Both the position numbers and the translations under genes were made by a program. Source: Bog-756 sp963813525 (lineage in GTDB: Bacteria; Actinomycetota; Acidimicrobiia; Acidimicrobiales; RAAP-2). Taken from it: a stretch of 64,000 bases of DNA. Positions within the stretch are counted from its first letter, which is position 1. Each line of letters opens with the position of its first letter. The notes under the pieces were generated by a model. The model was given only the letters and a program-made list of their open reading frames with translations, did no database searches and was not told the DNA's origin. Location of the stretch: contig CAWEZI010000005.1 in the NCBI GenBank assembly GCA_963813525.1, positions 1,116,001 to 1,180,000 on the forward strand. Direction: 5' to 3'. Below are positions 43,815 through 51,830 of this stretch, piece after piece.

Positions 43815-44037
43815 GTCCCCAGCGCATTCACGACTTCGAGCGAAGATCGGATCGGGCCGTTCCAGGGGAGATCGACAGTCGCAAGCACGTGATCCCAGAT
43901 GACGGCTCTTGGCTGCCCGGATACCAAGCCATCGGCTTTCAGATCGTGAAGGGGGACCGCATTTGTCGGCAACGTTCGAGTACGTGAAGTGTCCCATTTT
44001 GACGCCTCCATACCCGAGTGGACCATGAACTCGGAGT
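43815..44037. other. Intergenic stretch with an uncertain minus-strand ORF
   Basis: A minus-strand frame here encodes MVHSGMEASKWDTS and AVIWDHVLATVDLPWNGP, which looks protein-like. It lacks a ribosome-binding site and runs into the Clp-N gene antisense. I do not call it as a gene; it may be a remnant. Confidence 0.3.
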
Positions 44038-44120
44038 GCCGTTCATGGGCAGTCAGCTGGGAGAGATCACTGGTCGCTTGATTGCGTACGAACGGCCGGT
44101 GATCTGGAGTCAGGTGTCCG
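44038..44120 (+). repeat. Hairpin repeat copy 8, extended form
   Basis: CGTTCATGGGCAGTCAGC, about 45 bases of spacer, then GGCCGGTGATCTGGAGTCAGG. It shares the first block with copies at 39141 and 57164. Confidence 0.5.
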
Positions 44121-44183
44121 GCCGCCATCAGCTCAACAACCAACGGTATCCACGGCCAGTAGCATGAGGAGGTGCCTACCGAC

Positions 44184-45116
44184 GTGCCACCTGCGGGTTG
44201 GTATCCCGACCCGGGCGCCAGCATCTACTTCCGCTACTGGAACGGAGCGGCTTGGACCGAGCATCGTTCCACGGCCATAGGTTCACCGCCGAAACAGCAA
44301 CGTGGTGGGGGACCGACGGGGAAGCAACTCCTTCGGGCGTCATTCGGCTTGTTCCGTCAAAACCGGGAAATGATTTGGCTCCCAGTGCTGTCAGGCATTG
44401 TGTCGGCGGTGGCGTTCTTGGCTGTTTCGGGAGCAATCGCTCTTCCGCTCATCAGGGCATTCGGCCACTCGCCGTGGGAGGTGCTCTACCTCCTCCCGGG
44501 CATCATGGCATCGACCTTCGTTGGCGTCTACTTCAACGTTGCGCTGGTCTTTGCGGCTAACGAGCAGATCGAGGGGCGGAAGATCACAGTCCGCAACGCA
44601 TTGGCCATGGCATGGTCCCGCCGCCGGGTCGTCTTCACCTGGGCTCTCCTTTCCGCCGTGGTCGGTACGATCATCCAAGCCGTTGAGAGCCGTCTCGGCA
44701 TCTTCGGGAGATTGCTCGGTGTTCTTGGCGGGTTGGCGTGGGCTGTAGCGACGTTCCTGGTTGCTCCCGTGCTGGCCTTTGAGGATGTTGGACCTATCGA
44801 GGCGCTCAAGCACTCTTCCCACCTCATCAAGACCACATTTGGGACTATCGCTCGGGGAGCCCTCCGATTCGGCATGTTCTTCGTAGGGTGGATTTTGCTC
44901 GCGGCAGCGGTCGTCGTCGCTGGCGTTGTCACCGCTGCGGCTGGCGCACCGCTGATCGGCGTCCCCATCGCCGTGGTGGGTGTAATCGGGGTTTTCGTGA
45001 TCTCCATGTACCTGGCAGCAGCGGGCATGTACATGCGCACGATCCTGTATCGCTACGCCACACACAAGCCATTACCCGATCTGGGCTTGGATCTCTCTCG
45101 CACATTCGATCGCTGA
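44184..45116 (+). CDS. DUF2510/DUF6159 membrane protein
   Basis: GTG 44184 lies eleven bases after AGGAGG; GTG 44172 is in frame but overlaps that site. The N-terminal VPPAGWYPDPGASIYFRYWNGAAWTEH is the DUF2510 motif. About six membrane helices follow (SGIVSAVAFLAVSGAIALPLI, GIMASTFVGVYFNVALVFAAN, FTWALLSAVVGTIIQAV, GWILLAAAVVVAGVVTAAAG and others) with IEALKHSSHLIKTTFG, as in DUF6159 proteins. Function unknown. Confidence 0.82.
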   Translation: MPPAGWYPDPGASIYFRYWNGAAWTEHRSTAIGSPPKQQRGGGPTGKQLLRASFGLFRQNREMIWLPVLSGIVSAVAFLAVSGAIALPLIRAFGHSPWEVLYLLPGIMASTFVGVYFNVALVFAANEQIEGRKITVRNALAMAWSRRRVVFTWALLSAVVGTIIQAVESRLGIFGRLLGVLGGLAWAVATFLVAPVLAFEDVGPIEALKHSSHLIKTTFGTIARGALRFGMFFVGWILLAAAVVVAGVVTAAAGAPLIGVPIAVVGVIGVFVISMYLAAAGMYMRTILYRYATHKPLPDLGLDLSRTFDR

Positions 45117-45118
45117 GC

Positions 45119-45160
45119 CATGAATGGGAGAGCGTCCACATCCCGTTGTCAGGGGACGGC
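45119..45160 (+). repeat. Hairpin repeat copy 9, overlapping the MarR 3' end
   Basis: CATGAATG, CCACATCCC, GTTGTCAGGGGACGG. The last codons and stop of the minus-strand MarR gene are inside it, so that C-terminus (DSPAVP) is encoded by the repeat. Confidence 0.5.
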
Positions 45161-45622
45161 CGGTGAATCCGCAAGCTGCTCGGTCAGCAGCTCGAGGGAG
45201 CTGTGCAGCTGGGCGAAGCGCCGCGGCCCGAGGATCTCTGCGATCCGCAGCTGCGCCGCCCCTGCCTCGGCGTAGATTGTCTGCTCGATCCGCCTTCCCT
45301 TGGCAGTGAGTCGGATCACGCGAGCCCTTCCGTCGACGGAATCGGGAACACGCAATAGGTAACCGTGTCCTTCCAGGTGCCTGAGCAGGTCGTTGACCGA
45401 CTGTTTCGTGATCCCCGCCCGGTCTGCAAGCTGGCTTGGACGCACTCCTTCGAGGCCCGGATAGCGCCAGAGCCCGACGTGAGCTGCATTCAGATCGTCG
45501 AATCCTGCCGCAACGACGCCCGCATACAGCTGATCACGGACCCACTGCCAAACGACACGGAGCATGGCGCCGACGTACGGGCTTCGCTCGCCGTTGGGGG
45601 GGGCGAAGGAATCGCTTGACAT
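45149..45622 (-). CDS. MarR-family transcriptional regulator
   Basis: The 157-residue protein has the winged helix GVRPSQLADRAGITKQSVNDLLRHLEGHGYLLRVPDSVDGRARVIRLTAKGRR in order: recognition helix about residues 72-90, wing with DGRA, then a dimerisation helix. It is divergent from the cupin gene with a palindromic site in between, so it probably represses itself and the cupin. The last residues derive from the hairpin repeat. Confidence 0.87.
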   Translation of the reverse strand: MSSDSFAPPNGERSPYVGAMLRVVWQWVRDQLYAGVVAAGFDDLNAAHVGLWRYPGLEGVRPSQLADRAGITKQSVNDLLRHLEGHGYLLRVPDSVDGRARVIRLTAKGRRIEQTIYAEAGAAQLRIAEILGPRRFAQLHSSLELLTEQLADSPAVP

Positions 45623-45624
45623 AG

Positions 45625-45661
45625 TCGTAAGGTTACCATACGATCTAATCGTAAGGATACC
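45625..45661. promoter_or_regulatory. Probable MarR operator between divergent genes
   Basis: TCGTAAGGTTACCATACGA (45625-45643) is an imperfect palindrome, and TCGTAAGGATACC recurs at 45649-45661. It starts three bases from the MarR start and lies about 50 bases before the cupin start. Confidence 0.6.
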
Positions 45662-45706
45662 TGACTATCTGATCCCCGGACAGGTTCCAACTAGGAGGTG
45701 GTCGAA

Positions 45707-46220
45707 GTGACGACGGCAGTTATTGACTCCCCCCGAGAACGGGAAAAGGTTGGCGTGGTGGTTCCTCGACACGTTGGTCGTTGAGCACCGCTGCGCACCC
45801 GAAATGGACACCCTCGTTCTCGAGATGACCTTGCCGGTCGGCTCGGCGCCCCCGCTGCACGTCCACGACGACCTCGACGACACCTGGTACATCCTCGAGG
45901 GCCAGATGGTCGTGCGCTGTGGCGACGAGCAGCTGGTCGTAGGAGCTGGGCACTGGGTCTCCATGCCCCGCGGCGTGCCGCACACGTTCCGAGTGGTCGG
46001 TGAGCACGAGGCGCGGATTCTGCTCGTGCACGACAACGCCAGCTTCCGTGATCTCATCCGCGACATCAGCACTCCAGCTACGGCGCGTGTCGTGCCGAGC
46101 CTCCCAACGTTCCCGCCCATGGACGAACTGGCGCGCATCGCTGCGTCCCATGACCTCAGGCCAATCGGGCCTCCCATGAGCGCTGAAGACAGTGACATCG
46201 TCCTGGCCGGCGTTAGCTGA
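45707..46220 (+). pseudogene. Cupin-domain protein with a one-base frameshift near the N-terminus
   Basis: AGGAGG precedes GTG 45707, which reads VTTAVIDSP and then leaves frame at a run of six C (45729-45734). Removing one C would join it to ENGKRLAWWFLDTLVVEH and the rest of a normal cupin: PPLHVHDDLDDTWYILEG, VVRCGDEQL, and MPRGVPHTF with the metal-binding HxH, Glu and His. Translation from TTG 45723 would give an intact 165-residue protein lacking nine residues. So the gene may still work, or the C run may be a sequencing error or slippage switch. Confidence 0.72.
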
Positions 46221-46226
46221 TCCGCT

Positions 46227-46379
46227 GACGATCCGGACGGGAACGAGATCGACCTGTACGTCGATAAATCGGACGCTTGCTTGGCCCGTTTGACCATCCT
46301 TGCTTTTGGCGCCAGGTCTCACCTGCGGGTGGCGGGGCTGGCAGATCAGAAGCCAGCGGAGGCGTACGCCGGTCGATGA
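46227..46379 (+). pseudogene. C-terminal remnant of a VOC protein
   Basis: DDPDGNEIDLYVDKSD is the closing strand of a glyoxalase-type domain. The frame continues to a TGA at 46377 inside the hairpin repeat. No upstream part exists; the cupin gene abuts it. Confidence 0.5.
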
Positions 46380-46412
46380 TGGGCCCCGTCCCGGTAATCG
46401 GGGACTGCGCCC
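46366..46412 (+). repeat. Hairpin repeat copy 10
   Basis: ACGCCGGTCGATGATG, GGCCCCGTC, CCGGTA, ATCGGGGACTGCGCCC. CCCCG/CGGGG arms pair around the loop. Confidence 0.7.
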
Positions 46413-46429
46413 ACTCCCCTCCGTGTGAG

Positions 46430-47398
46430 CTAGGTCAGGCAACCTGAGGGTGGATTAGGGCTGTTGGCTTCGGGTGTATCGGCCGAGCAATCAGCCAGGT
46501 TGCCCGATCGGTCAACGAGAAAATATTGCTTTCCGGGTGCCGACGCGATTCCGACGATCGGCCGCGATGGGTCTGTCACCCAAGAACCTAAAAACGGCGA
46601 TCCGAAGGCAAAGACCCCACCGTCAGAAGCGGCAAGCCAGTAGCCCCCCGTCGTCCGATCGGTAGCGATGCCGACTATCGGTTGAACCAGTTTGGTCCCA
46701 GCCATCGAACCGAGGAATGGCGACCCAAAATCGAAAACTCCTCCGTCGGCGGCGACCAGTCGGTAGCCACCAGTGACCGGATTGGTGGCGATTCCGACAA
46801 CAGGGACGTTGAGAGGCTTTCCAGCCATCGACCCCTGGTAGACGGCGTCACCGAAAGCGAATACGCCTCCGTCAGCCGCTACCAGGTAATAGCCCCGATT
46901 GTCAGGAGTGGCAGCGATGCCCACGATCGGGGCGTTGAGGTGCATGGTTGCGGCTGAGCCGAAGAATCCGGCGCCGCCAATGGCGAAGACACCCCCGTCT
47001 GCTCCAGCCAGCCAGTAGCCGGGTGAGTTGTTGCCGGCGGCTACGCCCACGATCGGGGCGTTGAGGTGCGCGGGTGGCGGCTCCGGATTGAGCGAGACTT
47101 GCCCCGTAGGGGTCGTGACAGTGGGAAACTCGACCCCGCAAGGTCCGGCAGCAGTAGCGAAACTGATCCCTACTGCTGGCCGCAGACCTGTCTCTAACGA
47201 GAAGCTGGGTCGAAGGCATGCCTCAATGGGCGGCTGCACAACGGATGACGCAGTGCGAAGGGTAGCCGCTGAGGCGGTCGCCGAAAGACCAAGCGACACG
47301 GTGCAAATGGCCAGGGCCAGCAGACCGACCTCTTTGAGGATGGTCATCTTCGACGGCCGCATACGTCGACGAAAGCTGGAACCGAAGCCGCTTTTCAT
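46430..47398 (-). CDS. Secreted beta-propeller-like repeat protein
   Basis: A signal peptide (LKEVGLLALAICTVSLGLSATASAA) follows a basic start. ATG 47398 has AAGGAG in a conserved leader; Met 18 is an alternative. About five repeats of roughly 38 residues contain IVGVAxxxxxxGYWLAGADGGVFAIG and its variants, as in WD/NHL-like blade modules of actinobacterial surface proteins. Cys near the C-terminus (LADCSADTP, PSGCLT) may form a disulfide. The same repeat family makes up the C-terminal third of the 54976 gene. Confidence 0.75.
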   Translation of the reverse strand: MKSGFGSSFRRRMRPSKMTILKEVGLLALAICTVSLGLSATASAATLRTASSVVQPPIEACLRPSFSLETGLRPAVGISFATAAGPCGVEFPTVTTPTGQVSLNPEPPPAHLNAPIVGVAAGNNSPGYWLAGADGGVFAIGGAGFFGSAATMHLNAPIVGIAATPDNRGYYLVAADGGVFAFGDAVYQGSMAGKPLNVPVVGIATNPVTGGYRLVAADGGVFDFGSPFLGSMAGTKLVQPIVGIATDRTTGGYWLAASDGGVFAFGSPFLGSWVTDPSRPIVGIASAPGKQYFLVDRSGNLADCSADTPEANSPNPPSGCLT

Positions 47399-47402
47399 GG
47401 CT

Positions 47403-47450
47403 CAACTCCTTCGAGGGCTGGCCTCTCGGTTGATACCGAGGTGCGGGGTG
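47403..47450 (-). repeat. Leader repeat L, copy 1
   Basis: A 48-bp block nearly identical to 54684-54731 (two mismatches noticed). On the minus strand it contains CCTCGGTATCAACCGAGAGG, a small hairpin, then CGAAGGAGTTG, which serves as Shine-Dalgarno for the propeller gene. Confidence 0.8.
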
Positions 47451-47545
47451 GTGGGCTACCGAGGTGCGACTACACGGCTCATCCACGGGACCTGGACTGA
47501 AGAACATCGAAGAATATTCGGTCTCCGGAGACGCCCCGAGCGGCT

Positions 47546-47989
47546 TTAGTCGTCTCCTGACCAAGTCCACCGAGGAACCTCGCGCAGCGGATGAAGTTCG
47601 TCATCGGTCTCGGCATGTGAGTTCGGCATAGCAACGTTCGAGCCGAACTCCACATGTGATCGGACGTCCGCCCGGAAGTCCGGGTCGTCGGGAAGGTCTG
47701 CCGCATCCATCGCTGCCGCATAGAGTTCCACGAACCTTTGCCGTTGCTCATCAGTGATCTGAAGGTGTCGGTGGACACTGATCAAATGGGCGAACCCGAG
47801 TTCTTGGGTGAAGCGGTCGGGACCACCGAATGATTCGGCGGTGAAGGCGGTCAGATGATCAACATGTTGGGGCCGGCCCGCTCCGAAAAGTGGCTGGAGA
47901 AGCGGATCCTTGAGGACGCTGCTGTAGAATTTCTCTTCAAGGCGATGGAGCACCTCCTCACCACCTGCGAATTCGTAGAGGGAAGGCAT
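47546..47989 (-). CDS. Truncated hemoglobin (group II-like)
   Basis: The 147-residue protein begins SLYEFAGGEEVLHRLEEKFYSSVLKDPLLQPLF and contains HVDHLTAFTAESFGGPDRFTQELG and the proximal-His region FAHLISVHRHLQITDEQRQRF. It ends with ADVRSHVEFGSNVAMPNS. This is the 2-on-2 globin fold; such proteins bind O2 or NO and often protect against nitrosative stress. It is a single gene with no partner. Confidence 0.88.
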   Translation of the reverse strand: MPSLYEFAGGEEVLHRLEEKFYSSVLKDPLLQPLFGAGRPQHVDHLTAFTAESFGGPDRFTQELGFAHLISVHRHLQITDEQRQRFVELYAAAMDAADLPDDPDFRADVRSHVEFGSNVAMPNSHAETDDELHPLREVPRWTWSGDD

Positions 47990-48044
47990 CCTTCAATCGT
48001 ACGGGCGACGGTGAATGCATCCGACAAGGGCGGCCCCGAGGCAT

Positions 48045-48078
48045 GAACCGTCACCCCACCCAGGTGATGGGGGGTACA
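48045..48078 (+). repeat. Hairpin repeat copy 11 (divergent)
   Basis: CACCCCACCCAGGTGATGGGGGGTAC: CCCC/GGGG arms with a GGTGAT loop, between the globin and the downstream minus-strand gene. Confidence 0.4.
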
Positions 48079-48099
48079 CGTTCTCTAACGAGCACCCAA

Positions 48100-48390
48100 C
48101 TATGAGTTGTCCACGAACTCAGCAACCTCCGAGTAACTGATGGTGGGCGACACTCCGTACAGTCCCGTGACCGACTCACGGAGCTCGTCGGTGAAGAAGC
48201 TCTCGGCTGCCTTCTTCGAGTCCCAAAGGTAGAAGTTCGTGGCTCGTTCCTGCTGCTCGTCCAAGGCGAAGACCTCGAAGCGCAGACCCGGCAAGCGTTC
48301 GAACGTTGTCCGAGCGTTGTTAGCCACCGCCACGACCCTAGAACGATCGAAATCCCCGTCGTGGTCGAAGACCACACTGCCACCAACCAT
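48100..48390 (-). CDS. Putative antibiotic-biosynthesis-monooxygenase-like (dimeric alpha/beta barrel) protein
   Basis: The ATG at 48390 has a strong AAAGGAG. The 96-residue protein has GGSVVFDHDGDFDRSRVVAVANNARTTF, then LRFEVFALDEQQERATNFYLWDSKKAAESFF and a final VSPTISYSEVAEFVDNS. It resembles YdhR/ABM-type monooxygenase-like folds. The catalytic role is uncertain. Confidence 0.6.
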   Translation of the reverse strand: MVGGSVVFDHDGDFDRSRVVAVANNARTTFERLPGLRFEVFALDEQQERATNFYLWDSKKAAESFFTDELRESVTGLYGVSPTISYSEVAEFVDNS

Positions 48391-48605
48391 GGTGCTCCTT
48401 TCCCTGCGCCATCGGCCGATCTCGCACTGTTCGCCACTTGCGAGTTTCCGTATCTTGGAGCCGAGCGCATCCGGGATCGGTTCGTTGGAGGTCACAGAGC
48501 CGGTGATTAGGGTCACCCGCCCCGAGACTCGACGACCACCGGATGCCCTCGCCACTTCCTCCGGATACGCCGCTGTCACCCTCTTTCGGCGAGGACCATG
48601 TTCTC

Positions 48606-48701
48606 ATGGCCGCTCGGTTCGACGTGGCTGAACTGTATTCCCTGCCCGCTGGGGCCAGCGAGCCTGAAGATCATCTGCCACGTCCAGTGATCGGGGGCTG
48701 A
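48606..48701 (+). other. Short ORF ending inside a hairpin repeat
   Basis: A 31-codon frame from ATG 48606 (MAARFDVAELYSLPAGASEP) ends with codons and TGA supplied by the hairpin copy at 48677. It may be a residual 5' fragment of a lost gene. Confidence 0.25.
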
Positions 48702-48703
48702 CC
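48677..48703 (+). repeat. Hairpin repeat copy 12
   Basis: GCCACGTCCAGTGATCGGGGGCTGACC: loop and right arm are conserved, the left part is poor. Confidence 0.45.
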
Positions 48704-48722
48704 GGATTCGCGTGGCCAGGGT

Positions 48723-48878
48723 TCATCCATCGCCGGTGCAGTTTTCCGGATAGAGATGTCCTTGGTGCATGACACCCACGCAGGGCTGCCCTGCACCGGG
48801 GCTTGCGGTTTCGCCGCAAGCGGCGACGGGGAGTGCCAGGGCTCCGACGATGATCACCCTCGCAACGATCCGGCGCAT
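48723..48878 (-). CDS. Very small lipoprotein
   Basis: From ATG 48878, 51 residues: RRIVARVIIVGALALPVAAC is a lipoprotein signal with lipobox PVAAC. The mature part has only about 30 residues with two further Cys (GQPCVGVMHQGHLYPENC). Function unknown. No strong ribosome-binding site, so moderate confidence. Confidence 0.5.
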   Translation of the reverse strand: MRRIVARVIIVGALALPVAACGETASPGAGQPCVGVMHQGHLYPENCTGDG

Positions 48879-49080
48879 CTGGTCATTGTCGCCTGTATTC
48901 CAGGGACCCGGTGGTCTGGGGCAGTCTCGGCGACATGGGCAAAAGGGCTTCGTTTCACTAGTCGCGAGGTCAGGAACCGTGAGACGACCCTTGACGGGCC
49001 TCACATGCGGTCGCACCATTGAACAAGAGGCAGTAGCGACCTGCCCGGATGGACGATCGTCGAGAGCGCAAGGGAGAACG

Positions 49081-49641
49081 ATGGCCATGGCGCGTGATCA
49101 ACTTACCGAGGGTGGAATGCAAGGGGCTCAAGGCCGGCGGGGCTTTCCCCGCCTTAGGGGTGTGGTCCTAAGTGGCCTCGGTGCTATCGCCCTGCTGGCG
49201 GCGGCTTGTAGCTCCAACGGCAGTGCAACCTCGACGACGGCCACGACGTCGACTTCGTCCGGGTCTGCCAGAACCACTGCGATCGTGAAGGTGATGACCT
49301 TCCCCACGTACGGTGCCATTCTCACCGACAGCAGTGGGAAGCCGCTCTACACGCTCAGCGGCACTTGTACGGGTAGCTGCGCCTCGGCGTGGCCGGCTCT
49401 TACGGTTCCCGCGAGCACGAAGCCGACCGGCACTGGTGTGACCGGAACGCTCAGTACAGTGAAGCAAGCGGATGGCTCGTACCAGGTGACGTACAACGGC
49501 TCACCTGTCTATACCTTCGTGCAAGACTCGTCTGGCCACGTCACCGGGCAGGGCGTCGCTGGGTTCTCCGTCATAAAGCTCTCGGGTTCAGCGACTCCGA
49601 CCGGTTCAACCACGAGCACCACGAGCGGCAGCGGGTACTGA
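49081..49641 (+). CDS. Secreted lipoprotein of the COG4315 (Lipoprotein_15) family
   Basis: ATG 49081 follows AGGGAG. The lipobox is IALLAAACSS at about Cys 42. A Ser/Thr-rich linker leads to two family repeats: YGAILTDSSGKPLYTLSG with CTGSCASAWPALTVP, and SYQVTYNGSPVYTFVQDSSGHVTGQG. These proteins are extracytoplasmic, abundant in actinobacteria, and of unknown function. The last residues are Ser/Thr/Gly-rich. Confidence 0.82.
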   Translation: MAMARDQLTEGGMQGAQGRRGFPRLRGVVLSGLGAIALLAAACSSNGSATSTTATTSTSSGSARTTAIVKVMTFPTYGAILTDSSGKPLYTLSGTCTGSCASAWPALTVPASTKPTGTGVTGTLSTVKQADGSYQVTYNGSPVYTFVQDSSGHVTGQGVAGFSVIKLSGSATPTGSTTSTTSGSGY

Positions 49642-49932
49642 CGAAGCGCCGGTTCGGATGCGCTCTACAAGTGTCGGTCGGTGGCAGTGAGCTACAAACA
49701 AGCGAACACCGGTCGATAATGGGCATCGAGTCGGTCGCTTGTACCGGTGCTGTCCGTCGCTGGGCGACACGTTGAGCAGTATCTTGCACTCGTCGCAACG
49801 GAGAGCAGCAAAGATGAAATCGGGGTCGAAGAAATCGTGGTTGATCAGGTAGTGGTCGGCGACGACATCGAAGCGGTCGCATGTGGTCCGTTGGGCTGGC
49901 GTTCCGTCGACAATGGCGACGGCGTCCATCAT
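49606..49932 (-). CDS. Hypothetical protein with CxxC motif
   Basis: From ATG 49932, with GGATGGG upstream, the first 65 residues look genuine (AIVDGTPAQRTTCDRFDVVADHYLINHDFFDPDF, then RCDECKILLNV). The remainder runs antisense through the hairpin region 49650-49735 and overlaps the COG4315 gene end, so its real C-terminus may have been replaced. A CDEC metal site is possible. No family recognised. Confidence 0.4.
   Translation of the reverse strand: MMDAVAIVDGTPAQRTTCDRFDVVADHYLINHDFFDPDFIFAALRCDECKILLNVSPSDGQHRYKRPTRCPLSTGVRLFVAHCHRPTLVERIRTGASSVPAAARGARG
49707..49735 (+). repeat. Hairpin repeat copy 13 (half)
   Basis: CACCGGTCGATAATGGGCATCGAGTCGGT: the left half is well conserved. A related GTCGGTCGGTGGCAGTG lies at about 49673-49689. 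Confidence 0.5.
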
Positions 49933-49944
49933 GATCGGTCCCAT

Positions 49945-50276
49945 CCTGAGGTGACTCCAGGTCTTCCACCCTTTCCGTCTGCGCCCATATGATGTGGCCG
50001 GTGGTGATGGTCACTCCATTCACGCTGCGTGGACGGGGTCGCCAGTACAGGGCCGATGGGTTGGGGCCACGCCCGTAACGTGCCGGTCGAGAGCGGGGCA
50101 TATCCGGCGTATTGGGATAACCAGATGCCCGTGGCGATTACATATCGCCGTGCAAACTAAAAGTGCAGGTCGGGGCCTCCTCAGGGTCCGGTGGACGTGG
50201 CGGTCTTTTCGCGCAAGCATTGGCTTTATAGGCGACGCGGATCGCCCGGTTCGTGTCCCAGTGAAAGGGAGGAACC
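49945..50276. other. No gene seen
   Basis: About 330 bases upstream of the hydrolase gene without a coherent frame. The end carries the hydrolase ribosome-binding site AAAGGGAGG. GATGTGGCCGGTGGTGATGG near 49990 could be a decayed hairpin copy. Confidence 0.35.
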
Positions 50277-50963
50277 ATGTCGAAGGAAAGCAAGCCGAGC
50301 GTCGTGTTCGCGCACGGGCTTTGGGCTGATGGCTCGTGCTATAGCAAAGTCATTCCCGCGTTGATCGAGGATGGGCACGAGGTGGTGTCCACCCAGAACA
50401 GCCTGGACTCACTGGAGCGCGACGTGGCAGCAGTCACGCGCGCTCTGGGGCAGGTCAAGAGCCCGGCCATCCTGGTCGGTCACTCATACGGCGGAACTGT
50501 CATCACAGCGGCTGGAACCGACGACCGCGTTGTGGGTCTGGTCTATATCTGCGCGCTCGCCCCGGACGACGACGAGACGTCGCAGAGCCTGCAGGAAAAG
50601 TTCCCCAAAACAGATGTCTTGGATCACGTCGAAGTCGTGGAAGGCCGTATCTGGTTGAAGCGCGAGGGCATCGGGTACTTCTGTGGCGACCTGTCGCCGA
50701 AGGAGCAGCAGCTCGTCTGGGCCACCCAGGGCGTCCCGGTTGTGGACCTGTTCAATCAGAAGATTCCTGGTGCCGCTTGGAAGTCGAAGCCGTGCGCGTA
50801 CATCGTGGGGACGGAAGACCACACCGTTAATCCGGAACTGGAACGGTTCGTCGCGAAGCGGATGGGCGCTACAACGTATGAGGTTGCGAGCAGCCACGTT
50901 GCCATGCTCTCGAAGCCCGACGTGGTGATCGAGGCCATCCTCAAGCTCGCTGCGTCCGTTTGA
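50277..50963 (+). CDS. Alpha/beta-fold hydrolase
   Basis: The 228-residue protein starts with VVFAHGLWADGSCY (oxyanion region HGxW). The nucleophile elbow is GHSYGG, the acid is in IVGTEDHTVNPE, and the His is in VASSHVAML. This is the esterase/salicylate-esterase-like subfamily often annotated as alpha/beta hydrolase (YHG...DGS). The ribosome-binding site is strong. A single gene between two repeat-rich gaps. Confidence 0.88.
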   Translation: MSKESKPSVVFAHGLWADGSCYSKVIPALIEDGHEVVSTQNSLDSLERDVAAVTRALGQVKSPAILVGHSYGGTVITAAGTDDRVVGLVYICALAPDDDETSQSLQEKFPKTDVLDHVEVVEGRIWLKREGIGYFCGDLSPKEQQLVWATQGVPVVDLFNQKIPGAAWKSKPCAYIVGTEDHTVNPELERFVAKRMGATTYEVASSHVAMLSKPDVVIEAILKLAASV

Positions 50964-51022
50964 GCGGTCGGGGGCTGTGAATGGAAATAACGCGGCCTCA
51001 GCCGGTGATCGGGGGCAGCCAC
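50963..51022 (+). repeat. Hairpin repeat copy 14 (two adjacent units)
   Basis: GAGCGGTCGGGGGC is followed about 45 bases later by CCTCAGCCGGTGATCGGGGGCAGCC. The first unit begins at the hydrolase stop codon. Confidence 0.65.
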
Positions 51023-51406
51023 CAATCTACGACGGTAATCATCCGTTGGCTGTCTCAGATGACTCCGAGGGCCTCGCCGAAGCTCGCCTCCAAGCGAAAA
51101 ACATACTGTGGCAGCGGTTTCGCTCCGATCCCAATGTAATCGGGATAGGTCTAGGCTCGCGACGTAAGAGGGAAAGATACGGGCGTTCCGGCTGTGGTGG
51201 TCGGTGTTCTAAAAAAGCGCCCGAAGTCAAGGCTCCACCCAGATAGCGTCATCGCAAAGACGATGAGGGTGGGCGACCATGTAGTGGAAATCGACGTCAT
51301 CCGGATGCCGCCGGCAAGGGCGGGGCCACTTCGCAGCGCTGAACCGGTGATGATGTGGAACGGCCTGTCAACCTCCCGCGCTGAGCTCCTTTTCATCGCC
51401 TTTTGA
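50977..51406 (+). pseudogene. Frameshifted N-terminal fragment of a trypsin-like-protease-type protein
   Basis: The first frame has ILWQRFRSDPNVIGIGLGSRRK. Near 51175 it must shift to give TGVPAVVVGVLKKRPKSRL and VGDHVVEIDVIRMPP. Together these match the VVGIGVG...AVVVFVEKK...DVVEV start of secreted serine-protease-like proteins. No catalytic domain follows, so it is both shifted and truncated. Confidence 0.5.
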
Positions 51407-51830
51407 CCGCGACGCACCAGAGGTGCGGCGCCTGATCGTTCTTGAGCAGTCGACGGGGCCCCGACGTCAACACGGAGCGCTCACTAACGGAAGGGCGAGA
51501 ACGAGGACGAACGGTGTTGACGTCGGGGTGGAGGCTGCTACTCGTCTCCCCGTGGGGGAACCGGTGGCGGCCGGGCAAGCCATCGACGACGCGCCGGAGC
51601 GAAGTGGATCGGAGAACCGCCACGATGATGTACGCGTATCGAAATCGCAGTAAAGCCATGCGCAGGTAGTTGCCTCTGAATCAGGGCGCCCGTGGCATCC
51701 TCACGAGGAGGAGTGGTGGGCACGTCACCGGCGAGGATCGGATCTGCTGCGGCGGTGCTCCGGCGCGTCGTGGAGGGCTCGACCAGACGCGGCGCCGATC
51801 GCTCGCTGATCGATGGGAAGAACACAGTGT
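51407..51830. other. Non-coding stretch left of the IS110-family transposase
   Basis: No gene is convincing in these 424 bases. It contains the long inverted repeat at 51459-51528 and may include the IS110 end beyond the transposase stop. Confidence 0.35.
51459..51528. repeat. 15-bp perfect inverted repeat
   Basis: CCCCGACGTCAACAC (51459-51473) pairs exactly with GTGTTGACGTCGGGG (51514-51528) across 40 bases. Possible roles are a terminator, a recombinase site or part of an element end. Confidence 0.7.

Noticed and set aside
43676..44224. 182-codon minus-strand ORF opposite the Clp-N gene
   Set aside because: One third is antisense to a well-supported gene, there is no ribosome-binding site, and the middle part overlaps a repeat copy. 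Only its central segment looks protein-like.
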